From Acanthosepion esculentum (lineage: Eukaryota; Mollusca; Cephalopoda; Sepiida; Sepiidae): 64,000 nt of DNA. A program made the position numbers and the translations under genes. Position 1 is the stretch's first letter, and each line of letters opens with the position of its first letter. Below, one piece after another: positions 54,661-64,000 of this stretch. Under the pieces are notes generated by a model. It saw only the letters and a program-made list of their open reading frames with translations, ran no database searches and was not told where the DNA came from. The stretch covers positions 52,679,033 through 52,743,032 of the forward strand of contig OZ038487.1 in NCBI GenBank assembly GCA_964036315.1, read 5' to 3'.

Positions 54661-55984
54661 ACACAGACACAAATTAACCAAAGGTAAATATAATATTCAA
54701 AACTTATGCAAGTGGACATTATTTCTTATCGAGCGTTGTGAAAATATGTCAGCCGTCCTTGGTAACAATTACCAGGTAGAAGCAATTAGCTTGTATTGTT
54801 TGAAAAATAGCATTTAGGTTTTTTTTTTCTTTTCTTTTTATTTTTCATAGGAAAGGGTTGGGAGTTTGAGAGATGATACTTTTGTCATTTGTTTTCTCAT
54901 GGTTTATTTTGTTTTTTGTTTTTTGTTTTTTTTTTGTACGTGCATTTCACTCTTATTCCCATTTGAGTGTTGGTCGGTTGGTAACTGTAGGGTGTGGGCC
55001 ATGCAAGTTGCAAAATGAAACACCACTGTTTCTTTTCTCTGTTAAATGAACCAAGTACATAGTGAAATGAGGACTGAAAAAGAAAGTAAAAAAGAAAAGA
55101 AAAAAATTAATATAAGAAAAACAAAACAAAAAGAAAAAAAAAACACTCTTTACTTTCTACAATGATGAATTGTCCAATCGGAACAAGAATTTATAAATTT
55201 TTGATGGCTGTCTGTTATTGCTGTGTTTTATTTATTGACTTCGAACAGTAAAGCCATCTATTGCACACGGCATTGAAAAAAAGACTGCTAATGAGATGCA
55301 GTGCAGAAGGCATCATTTGGTTTATATGAGATGAATTTGCATCAGGAAGGGAATCTGGTAGTAAATATTTCTTTTTCTCTCATATTCTTTTTAGGTTTAT
55401 CTCCAAAATATTAAGCCTATAATATCACTGTTCATGATATAAGTCAGTTTATCTGAATGTATAAAACACACAAAAGAAATCTCAGGTATTGATGAATTGT
55501 ATTGCATCATGCAGACAATCTGTTAGAAATGTTCTTACAGGATGAAAGACAATATTTCTACTCCATCACTGAAGATATTGTTCAAATTACTTTCATTAAT
55601 TTATCAAGCATCTTTACTTTTATCTCAAAATTTAACCTCTGGGATTCTCAGAATTCATCAGGTGTTCACCTGGCGAAAGCAAGAGAATTCTTGAATGCAT
55701 ATTATTCTAATCCTTGCAACCAATGTTAATCATCTTCCATCTGACTGACAGAAGGATTACAGGAGTAAGCTGAAAAACTCAATAAAATCTTGTGGCTTTC
55801 CATTCAAGAGATTGTGATAAAAGCAAAAGAAATCAGTGAATATTTGTCCAAAATATCAATTTCCTATAAGGTTGTATACAGGGATTATCTATCATTTCAA
55901 ACTGAAAAAGGAAATAATTCTTATAACTCTATAAATTAGAATATATAGTTTTTTATATACATCGAAATATGTATGTATATAATA
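54661..55984. other. Unassigned, comparatively repeat-poor stretch
   Basis: No mobile element recognised. Long T- and A-rich runs at 54820-54940 and 55075-55145 flank a moderately complex segment at 54945-55075. The 75-codon frame at 55502-55729 (LLEMFLQDERQYFYSITEDI) has no recognised domain. A host untranslated region is conceivable, but nothing in the sequence shows it. Confidence 0.4.
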
Positions 55985-56305
55985 GGATTGGATAGGTTTG
56001 CCTATCATCTGGTTCACACTTTTCCCTGGTCTTTTGAACAGGAGTAGAGGTTCATTCTTTGTTTCCTGTTCAGGATTAGGTTTCTGGGTCTTTCTAAAGT
56101 CTACTTCAAGTATAAATGCCTAATGTTTCTGCCGGAACTGTGAAATTTTATTTGTTAATTAAATCTTGACCTCCTCAAGTCTAGATTTAACTATCTTTTC
56201 TGTTATCTTGCCCTTTCTTCTGCTAATACAACTCCACACAGTAACCCCCTACCTTGAATTGCCCTTGGGCCTTGTATTGGGTGAACATTAGTATAAAAAA
56301 GAAAT
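55985..56305 (+). mobile_element. LINE D-type 3' end with upstream shared block
   Basis: TTTGCCTATCATCTGGTTCA (55999) is shared with 40250. The end, CAAGTCTAGATTTAACTATC, then CAGTAACCCCCTACCTTGAA, GGGCCTTGTATTGGGTGAAC and an A-rich tail, is the LINE D terminus. Confidence 0.65.
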
Positions 56306-56371
56306 TTTGGTGTGTTCGTGTATACAAGTAGGCACATATATATATATATGCACGTACACAATTATATATAA

Positions 56372-56413
<42 letters not shown>

Positions 56414-56704
56414 GTTAGTATTAAAATAAAATAGTACACTCATATTGACCTGCGCTTGAAGTTGATGGATTGTTTTACATTCAATCGACAGCAGATGTTT
56501 TGGTGAATTATCATAAAATGTGTATAATCAAAGAGATAAAGTAAAAAATAAAACATGTTAAAAGTTTAACAGATCATTCTAATATTGTATTAATACAATC
56601 TGATTATATATATATATATATATAAGCACCAAACAGTGTCAAAGTACTCTGATCATAATTGTAACTGATTCACACTACGGTGATTGTCAGATGACAAAAT
56701 CTCA

Positions 56705-56776
<72 letters not shown>

Positions 56777-56981
56777 AAGAGTGATGAGATATTTATCTAG
56801 TAGGTGAATTTATTATTAAGCAATTATATATCTTTCTCTCTCATTCAATTTCTTTCTCCTCCAATGGGTGTATGCATATATATACATAGGCAGAACAAGG
56901 AGGGAAGGATGAGGGGCATCTACAAGCTGTGCTTGTTCTCTTAAGCAATTATTTCCATTTCTGTCAGTCAGTCTTACCTGC

Positions 56982-57044
<63 letters not shown>

Positions 57045-57484
57045 CACACAAATTCCTGCATATATATCTATGTGTGTGTGTATTGGTTAATTACATGGGA
57101 TTTTCTGTAAGCTATTTTTTTGGTAATAACCAGACTTACCATAATTTCCAAGACTTGAACCAGGGGCAGTATTCAATTTTTGTTTTTTTTGTGATAGATT
57201 AAGTTTTGTTGTATAATAAAATGACTTCATGACCCAACCCCATTTAAGCTTCAGGGATGACACAAAAATATAAATAAAATAAAAAGCATACTGATAGTTT
57301 ATATTACTAGATCAGAGACCCTCAAAATGGACAATCCTGGCCAAATCAGGATTTATGCTAAGCCTAGTAATAACTAATATATTTTTAGTACAGTATCACA
57401 TTTAGTATTTCACAGTTGCATACATAGCAGAAACAAAACACTACAAGTATGGGTCTGCTCAGAATCAACAATCATTCCTTTTTT
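56306..57484. repeat. Cluster of short microsatellites
   Basis: Includes (CA)n with TA at 56378-56413, (TA)n at 56603-56625, (TC)n(TATC)n(TA)n at 56701-56774 and (TC)n(TA)n at 56979-57041. The sequence between them is AT-rich and unassigned. Confidence 0.85.
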
Positions 57485-57730
57485 TATTTTTTTTATTTGA
57501 GTTCATCCCACAAAAGGCCATCTTAGCCATTATACATATACAAGGGGTTACTGGGTGTGGAAGAATTAGAAAACAGAAACATTGCTAAGGAGTAGGAACA
57601 AAGGAAGTGTAATCAGGAGGACAGCAGACAGCAAATGACATTGGATTTAAATTTTTTAAGATTAAAATTGACTGGAAAGCATGAAGCCAAAAGAGAATTC
57701 CATAAGTGAGAAGTGTGAGAATAGAAACTG
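57485..57730 (-). mobile_element. LINE B 3' end, distal part (minus)
   Basis: Begins on the plus strand with ATTTGAGTTCATCCCACAAA, ACAAGGGGTTACTGGGTGTG (3' end). Minus-strand coding pieces are LLTYGILFWLHAFQSI and NAM-type sequence (57585-57767 frame, from a frameshifted HLWNSL..CFP region). It is interrupted at 57731 by a LINE A insertion and continues at 58182. Confidence 0.75.
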
Positions 57731-58181
57731 TTTTTTTTTTTTTTTTTAAGCTTATCACCCCAAGCAAGGCTGGAAGCCACTAGCACGCAAGGTGTTACAG
57801 AAGGTTTGGAGGAAGAGCAGATAGGAGTGGTAAAGGAGAGGATGTGAAGAAAGATAGTGGATTGATCAAGGCAAGGGGGTTACAGAAGATTTGGAGCGAG
57901 AACAGATAGGAATGAAAGGGGAAAGGATGTGGAGAAGGGAAGTGGATAGATCAAGGCAACTGGAGATGTTGATTGACGTTACACTTAAATAGTTGGAGAT
58001 TGTATTTGTCAGGGAAACAGGAATAAGAAAACAAGTTCCACAGATGAGATGTGCGAGACATGAAGCTATTGGAGTAGAAGAGACGTCTACATCTAACAGT
58101 TTCAACGGTGAAGGGGTGGGAACGGGATGCCAGCCTCGTAGGACGTTTAAATTCATGAGGCCTAGGAACCAGCGAAAGCAG
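57731..58181 (-). mobile_element. LINE A insertion nested in LINE B (minus)
   Basis: A T-run at 57731-57748 (the A-tail on the minus strand) is followed by the 3' end (CTTATCACCCCAAGCAAGGC), the duplicated 3' UTR block, and the coding end in a minus frame: SLVPRPHEFKRPTRLASRSH, PFTVETVRCRRLFYSNSFMS and YNLQLFKCNVNQHLQLP. It is 5' truncated near 58181 (GAACCAGCGAAAGCAG). Largely free of frameshifts in the retained part. Confidence 0.9.
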
Positions 58182-58245
58182 TGCATAGAAATTATGGTTA
58201 CATCTAGCCAATTCAACTGTAAATTTATGAGACCTTGTCGTCAGG
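58182..58245 (-). mobile_element. LINE B, proximal part interrupted by LINE A (minus)
   Basis: TGCATAGAAATTATGGTTAC, ATCTAGCCAATTCAACTGTA and AATTTATGAGACCTTGTCG are the same LINE B region as 58878-58935 in the next copy, where no insertion is present. Confidence 0.8.
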
Positions 58246-58649
58246 CAAGTTTATATTAAAGACAGTGAACCTGTTTTATTAATCTTAAAACATAAGGGTG
58301 GCTTCAGGTTGTTGTTATTGCTCTGTTGCAGACAGACGTTAATAATAATAAAAAAAACATCTAGTTGCACAACTTTTTAATGAAATCATTTTATAAAAAA
58401 ACAGATGAATTAAAATCTTTATACTTTTCTTTATTTCTTATTTTCACTTAATTTTCATTTCTCATTAATTTTCCATCTGTTAAAAATAGAAGAAATATTG
58501 ATTTAAATTTGGATAAGAATCTGACAGAATGGTAAATATATAAAACAATTTGAAAAACTTTTATTTTGACTTGTTTCACTGATGACATCTTTCGATCAGT
58601 GAACCATGTCAATATAAGTGTTTTCCAAATTTTCTTATATTTTACTTTC

Positions 58650-59590
58650 TTTTTTTTAATCAGTATCACACTATATAAGGAAGGAATGCCACTAAAACAC
58701 AAGGGGTTACAGGGTGTGGAAGAATTAGGAACAGAAACAATAATGATGAGCAGAAAGAGAAAGGAATAATCAGGAAGACAGTAGATAGCGATTGACATTG
58801 CATTTAAATTTTGCAGATTAAAGTTGGGTGGGAAGCAGGAAGCCAGAAGAGAGCTCCACAAGTGAGAAGTGCAAGAGAAGAGCATAGAATTTATGGCTAA
58901 ATCTAGCCAGCTCAACTGTAAATTGATGAGCTCTTGATGCCAGTCTAGTGCTGCACAAATTAAAAAAAAATCTTGGTACCATAACAAAGAACTCATCCAA
59001 ACAATTACCATAAAAATCTTTATAGAAAAGGCATAGTGAGGTAACCTTACAGTGGTGGGGAAGTGAGTGGAGCTGAGCCACCAGATCTGAACCAATAATA
59101 TGGCTGATTCTGCTTTGGATCTTATCAAGGAGCTCAAGGTAAATAACAGGGGCACCAGACAATATGTGGCAGCAATATTCTAAGCATGGGTGAATGGTAT
59201 GCTTATAGATATGTAAGATAGATTCTGGAGAGAAAAATTGTCTTGCCTGGCACAGTGAATAGAGTTTCTTAGCAATTGACTAACAATGGATTCAATATAG
59301 TCTTTCCACTTTATGTCAGCAGAGAACTTGAGCCTGAGAAGGTGCGACGAGTCACTTTCCTGGAGGTTAGCATCAGCCATGAATATAGAAAGCAGTGAGG
59401 AGTCTCTCAGATGATTAATGGAGATAAGTTTAGTTTCAGAGGTGTTAAAATTAACAAGCCATCTTTTGTCCCAGTTAACGACAGACTTGAGGTCATTTTG
59501 GACATTGGCTGCCATTCTGACTTTGTCTGACTGATAAGCCTTGCCATCAAGGCAGGAATAAATTATTGTGTCATCAGCGTAGATATACCA
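58650..59590 (-). mobile_element. LINE B, 5'-truncated with intact YADD box (minus)
   Basis: The minus strand starts inside the reverse transcriptase at about 59590. IYADDTIIYSCLDGKAYQSD (59520-59585) retains YADD. Next come NVQNDLKSVVNWDKRWLVNF, KFSADIKWKDYIESIVSQLL (59180-59515 frame), LLDKIQSRISHIIGSDLVAQ (58818-59162 frame), CLFYKDFYGNCLDEF, HQFTVELARFSHKFYA, then a frameshifted tail and the 3' end (complement of ACAAGGGGTTACAGGGTGTG at 58700). Frameshifts at about 59165 and 58830 inactivate it. Confidence 0.88.
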
Positions 59591-61511
59591 AGTATATGAT
59601 CAGGAATATTGTAAAATGAAAAATCAATTTATAATATTTTAAAATTTTGTTCAATTTTTTTAGTTTCCATCAGTATAAAACCATCTTCAGTGACTTTTAT
59701 TCTTTATTCACAAATTTAGGATTTAAGTATGAAGGAAAAAATATTCTAAAGTTTGTTATTGAAATTAATTAATAGTGCTTTTTAAAAACTATTCAAGGTT
59801 ATTTATTTTTTAATACAAAAGATTTTAGTTTTTATACTCTGGTAATTAACACACTCCATTTTGAAAATAAAAATTTGGTAAAACAATGACTGAATACATT
59901 TAGTTTTTAGATGTTTTTCTGGCTAATAAGTTAATGAGTTAATCCTTTTCTAATATTTGCTCAAAAATATAATATAGATATCTTGAACACCAGCAATTCA
60001 TTTGAATGTTTTTTCTTGTTATTCACTCAGTCAAAAATAAAATGTAAAGATTTTCATGTTTCAGAAATTCATTTTCACAGTGGAAGTTTCAATGCAAAGA
60101 TTTAGTCATTTGTTTAAAAATTGTTAAAGTATTCATAAAATTAAATGAGAAAAAATTTGACTTCAAAAAATTGTTTAACGTTAAATTATTTTGTTGGACG
60201 TCATATATAAATTTAAGTTTTCCATTTAGACATTTTAAAAGAGGTACAGAATTAAATAATTGCAGTTAAAACAGATATATTAAAACGACAGGGTAGAATA
60301 AGTAAAATGATCATAAACTGGTAAATAGCATCAAATAGCAAATCAATTAATAAACAACAGCAACATAACTGGTTTATCACTTCTCTCTCATCAGAACCTC
60401 AATTGAAAATGAGAAAAGTGAGCAGGGAATAAAAGTAACAACACTAGCAACTGGATGTTATATTATAAATATATGGGAAAATGATATATAAATATTTTTT
60501 TTGTTTATATGAAGAACAATTTTAGCAGAAAGAAATATGACAAAGTGGAAAAAGTTTTCAGGTGATTTAGGACTTTCTTGGACGAAATGTAACATAGTAA
60601 ATTATCTATTTAAGTAATAAATATATAAACCCCAAAGGCTAATTAAAACCTAAAGTTACTCCTTCTGCTAACACAGGGATGGCTGGAAGGACTTAAAATA
60701 ATTTGTTTAAAAAAACCTAAGGTTTCATTTGTGTTATAATCATGGATGTTTTTTACTGTTTGTTTTTATCCTTTTTTATTCTTAAGGCTCCTATTTTCTC
60801 CCATTTTTTCTGTAATTTCTCCAATTGAAAAGAAGATAATATAGGAAATTATTGTTCACTTTTCCCAACTAACATAAAACTTTATTGCAGTAGCAAGGGG
60901 TATCTAAGAGAATGATTTCAAAAATGTAATTTATGCAGTTACTAACAAACTTGATAAATTTATTTTTGTCTTTTTTGTTATCTTCATTCTATCTTTATTG
61001 TTGCGAAGATAACGATTGATGTTGCATTTAAATTTTTGAAGATCAAAGTTGGCTTAGAAGGAGATATATGGGAAAAGTAACAGTGTAAAAAATAATTTGT
61101 TAGCCAAAATACCAATTATTTAGTCAAAAACAAAATACTTTGATTTTATAAGTTTACCAAAAATCAATCAATTGTTGGGTTTTAATAAAATTTGGAGCAT
61201 TTAGTTCATAAGGAAAAAAAACTGTATGTTAAGAAGTTTCCATTCCAAGTCTCAAAGGAAAAACAAAGGGTGAACACAACAACACAAATAAGGAATAAGC
61301 AAGATGTGGAGTGAACAATGCTCAAACAGTGAGTGCTGGAGAACTGAGAAACTAAGGAAATGTTCAGAGGCTGCTGCAGAGTCTGCCTGCACTTCACTTA
61401 ATAGTGTTTGAGACCAGTGCTCAGAGCACAGCAAATTCAAGTTTTGCTTTTTGGAACTTTCCTGAAATATTGTTTCAATTGAGAGAATATTAATTTTGAA
61501 AGATTTGGTGT
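59591..61511. other. Unassigned AT-rich stretch with one small LINE B relic
   Basis: Around 61008-61060, CGATTGATGTTGCATTTAAA then GATCAAAGTTGGCTTAGAAG matches LINE B (minus) at 58788-58835. Otherwise no gene or repeat is recognised; the minus-strand frames 61206-61521 show no domain. Confidence 0.45.
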
Positions 61512-61730
61512 CCCTACACACAAACTGCTAGTAGCCCGCTGGCGAGTCACTAATGGCAATACCAGCAGTCCTCCAGTGGCAGCCGTTGGTGGACCACCTT
61601 TGGGGCTCTAGCAGTCTGATAGTGGTAAGATTGCTGAGATGAATGTGCTTGACAGCCTGACAGTGGGCCACCAGTGGCAAATGCTAGTGACATGCCACCC
61701 AGTGGCAGATTGGTGGCTTGTGTGTTGGGG
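61512..61730. repeat. GC-rich island with inverted ends
   Basis: Starts CCCTACACACAAACTGC and ends CTTGTGTGTTGGGG, giving inverted ends around CACACAA. The interior is clearly more GC-rich than its surroundings and repeats CCAGTGGCA, GTGGC and GGTGG motifs many times. A non-autonomous DNA element is the best guess; no coding frame is recognisable. Confidence 0.5.
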
Positions 61731-61907
61731 TTCTATTTTCCTCTCAGCTCTTAAAATGTTTGAGTCTTATATTTTGATAATTCTCTGACAGTGATAAAAG
61801 CTTCTTTATGGTTTGTATAGGCATTAGTAGTACTGCTTAATTAGACTGGTTCACTTGTAAAAAAATAGGGAAAAAATTTTCTGGAATAATTTTATAGTTT
61901 AGTATTT

Positions 61908-62490
61908 CTTAGACCTTCCTCAAGGTGCAACATTTGTCAAAATTGTAAAAATATTTATTTTCCATCAATTTAAAAGGGGATCATGTTCATAATTGGTAAA
62001 ATCAATCTCAGATATTTTACAGAGTTACTTGTACTTAGATGATCTGGATCCCAAAACAGACATGTTTTTGTTTTTTTTTGCAAAAAAATACTTTTCAATG
62101 AAGAACTAATAAATATATACATTTTTAATTAAAGATCATGAATTTACATAAATAAAAAAAAAGTATATATCAGTTTATTCCTCATTTAAAATAATAATTA
62201 TTATCTCTTGATGTTTGTGCATGTGCTTCCAAAAAAGTACCCCTAACAAAAAAAATGTTTAAAAATAGTTAAAAAAAAATTTTAAAAAATAAAATAAAAT
62301 AAATTATGCAGATATCAACGTGCAAGCACATTTTTAAACTTAAGATTTGTAAATAACAGCTAATTCCAAGAACTCTGTAAAAAGTCAGGGATTTATTCTG
62401 CACTGTATCAATATTATGAACAGGAGCTCATTCTGAATTGAAAAGAAAATCAATTTTTTTTTTGATTTTGACAAATGTTATCTCTTCAGG
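61908..62490. mobile_element. Foldback MITE, copy 2
   Basis: The left arm (TTAGACCTTCC, CAACATTTGTCAAAATTG, CATGTTCATAATTGGT, CAGATATTTTACAGAGTTAC) corresponds to copy 1 at 15827-15960. The right arm (AGAACTCTGTAAAAAGTCAG, CACTGTATCAATATTATGAA, CAGGAGCTCATTCTGAATTG, GATTTTGACAAATGTTAT) is its approximate inverse. The AT-rich loop is longer than in copy 1. Confidence 0.55.
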
Positions 62491-62593
62491 ATTTTCGAAT
62501 TTTGTTAAATAAGCAGTGCTGCTTTAGCAAGTATATTCTAACTTATCCCTACTTTCAGAAAATTAGAGAAAGTATCTTTCTTTTAAGAGATAT

Positions 62594-62695
62594 ACAGTTA
62601 GTGTAAAGGTTACCAGTGCAGAAAGTGGAACTTGTGATCCGAGTTCAAATTCCAGTCTAGTGTGCTCCATTCACTTTCCCACTAATAGTAATTAA
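62594..62695 (+). mobile_element. tRNA-like SINE head
   Basis: GTTAGTGTAAAGGTTACCAG (A-box-like) and ATCCGAGTTCAAATTCCAGT (B-box-like) are about 40 bp apart, followed by TCCATTCACTTTCCCACTAA. This is a truncated SINE-B-like unit ending just before LINE C. Confidence 0.55.
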
Positions 62696-62699
62696 ACAA

Positions 62700-63350
62700 C
62701 CCAAAATGCAAACTCTGAATTGGAGATGCTAAAATTAAGCAAGTACAAAAATTTAAATATCTAGGAAGTGCTTTAACAGGGGATGGAAAATGTGACACTG
62801 AAATCTTAAGGTGCATTGGGATAGCAAAAGATCCCTTCCAAAAGCTAAGCAAAACGTTAAGTAACAAGAAAATCTCATTAGTAACAAAGTAAAGAGTATT
62901 GAACCTTCATGTAATATCAGTCTTTCTATATGATAATGAATGCTGGGCAATCTCCTCACAGATGAAGAAGAGACTTGAGGCAACATAAATGTAGTTCCAC
63001 TGAGAGATGCTGAGAATACCGTAGACTGGACATGTGAGCAACAACAATGCTTTAGGAAAAGTGGAAACAAAAAGAACACTTATACTTAATATCAGAAAGG
63101 GATAACTGAAATTTCTAGGTCATACTGAGGAAAGAGGGCTTGGAGAATTTGACACTCAAAGAACATATGGAAAGCAAGTGGGACAGAGGAAAGCAGTGAA
63201 TAACCTATCCAACAAGCTTGTGTAAATGGTTGACAGAACAGGTATTCAGGTAAACAGCAAAATGGACAAAACTTACTAAGAGCTACAAAGGGTATAAAGA
63301 TTTGGAGAGCCATGATCACCCAATCCTGAAGGGACATGACACACAGAATA
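62700..63350 (+). mobile_element. LINE C C-terminal half
   Basis: IKQVQKFKYLGSALTGDGKC (62735-62790), DTEILRCIGIAKDPFQKLSK, then a frameshifted LNLHVISVFLYDNECW region (62898-62945), MRYR-type sequence, VSNNNALGKVETKRTLILNI (63033-63095), KFLGHTEERGLGEF-like and a final KIWRAMITQS.KGHDT at 63295-63340. It lacks the YADD region. Inactive. Confidence 0.85.
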
Positions 63351-63439
63351 AGATGAAGAATGGTGAAACAGGAAACATTTAGCATTCATTAAGCAAACAA
63401 TATTTGGTTGAAATTTTAAAAATCTTTTTATTAAAAGTG
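63351..63439. other. Short AT-rich spacer
   Basis: Separates the LINE C tail from the minus-strand SINE-B. No recognised feature. Confidence 0.4.
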
Positions 63440-63745
63440 TTATCCAGGAAATTCAGTCAGTTATGTGCCATCATGATACATGCTTAGGCAATCATGTACC
63501 TTTCATGACTGACGAGGCAGATTTTTTTCCCTCAGTAGGTTGCCATTTCTTTCTGCGGTAGACCAGTTGCCATCCAAAGCTATAGAACCTGGTCTGTCTT
63601 GCTATTTACCCATAGCTGGGGGGAGGAGAATTCATACCTTTCCCAAGCATGTAAGTGAATGTAATGAATTCAACTAGAATTCCAACTCAGCTCTCCAATT
63701 CCTCAATCTGAGCTTCTATCCATTACCTCACTGTGCCTCCCTAGG
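63440..63745 (-). mobile_element. SINE-B, long copy (minus)
   Basis: Minus strand: tRNA-like head at about 63745-63675 (CACAGTGAGGTAATGGATAG, GAGTTGGAATTCTAG), body AGCTATGGGTAAATAGCAAG, ACCAGGTTCTATAGC, TTGGATGGCAACTGGTCTAC, CGCAGAAAGAAATGGCAACC, then a tail region CTGCCTCGTCAGTCATG and GATTGCCTAAGCATGTATC. It is the best single copy for the full length of the family in this window. Confidence 0.8.
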
Positions 63746-64000
63746 AAATTAGATTTCTCGAATACACTAACTTATAGACCTTTCTAATATTTATGGGAGT
63801 TTCCTCCTAATCATTCTGCTGCTGATAGTGCAGTAAGTTAACCGCTTGATTATATCTTTATTTTATCTTCTAGTTAAATATTCCACCATTTTTGTTCTTG
63901 ATGCTGTTGGAAGTGTTCACGTATTTACATTATTTGACAAAACTCCTCATTTCTACTTTTGTCACACTGCTCTGTAGGATCTGATGAAAAATCATGTTAT
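63746..64000. other. Unassigned window end
   Basis: No recognised feature. Confidence 0.4.

Noticed and set aside
55502..55729. 75-codon frame as a host exon
   Set aside because: No recognisable domain, codon signal or supportable splice pattern from sequence alone.
63092..63385. Minus-strand frames over LINE C
   Set aside because: Antisense shadow of the plus-strand LINE C sequence.

Overview
The window reads as intergenic or intronic DNA from a large, AT-rich, repeat-dominated animal genome. The mixture of non-LTR retrotransposons, tRNA- and 5S-derived SINEs, Tc1/mariner and hAT remnants, a Penelope-like fragment, long TCTA arrays and many (TA)n tracts suggests a coleoid cephalopod, probably an octopus. 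That species guess is inference. I find no intact host protein-coding gene, no functional tRNA or rRNA gene, and no CRISPR or bacterial feature. Almost every long open frame is either a decayed transposable element or simple-sequence DNA that happens to stay open.

Layout. 0.3-1 kb: decayed mariner transposase. 2.5-8.1 kb: a TCTA-type array of roughly 1.85 kb in total, split by a 2.75 kb LINE (minus strand, endonuclease to 3' end) and by an inverted pair of SINEs. 8.5-9.2 kb: a five-unit, exactly 138-bp-period tandem array of a tRNA-like SINE. 9.6-12.5 kb: SINE, LINE and zinc-finger LINE fragments, the first copy of an unclassified repeat, and a palindrome. 14.4-15.3 kb: an internally deleted Tc1/mariner element. 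15.5-18.5 kb: LINE pieces and a foldback element. 18.7-19.8 kb: a 5S-rRNA-derived SINE split by three copies of a ~200-235 bp repeat. 21.6-22.2 kb: second copy of the unclassified repeat. 23.2-23.6 kb: Ty3/gypsy reverse transcriptase fragment. 24.9-26.6 kb: LINE ends, a 131-bp duplication and a 32-bp minisatellite growing from a SINE tail. 28-34 kb: LINE 3' ends, a 639-bp inverted repeat and a Penelope-like piece. 34.6-38 kb: transposase fragment, a (TA)n cruciform-like structure and another tetranucleotide cluster. 39.2-41.7 kb: a hAT-type MITE, an uninterrupted 5S-tRNA composite SINE, a foldback element and a second mariner with the same internal deletion. 43-50 kb: LINE C copies and a (TA)n/GTCATG satellite carrying a 1.77 kb LINE. 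51-64 kb: degenerate tandem repeats, transposase/LINE chimeras, nested LINEs, a GC-rich island, a second foldback element, LINE C and SINE copies.

I use working labels. LINE A, B and D are related non-LTR groups with a Jockey/CR1-like reverse transcriptase and a shared type of 3' end. LINE C has a C-terminal region built around the motif FLGH.MR. SINE-A, SINE-B and SINE-C are three tRNA-like families. All coding elements I could judge are broken by stops, frameshifts, truncation or catalytic changes. What works together here is sequence modules rather than genes: SINE families share bodies, LINE 3' tails run into microsatellites, and SINE tails seed minisatellites.
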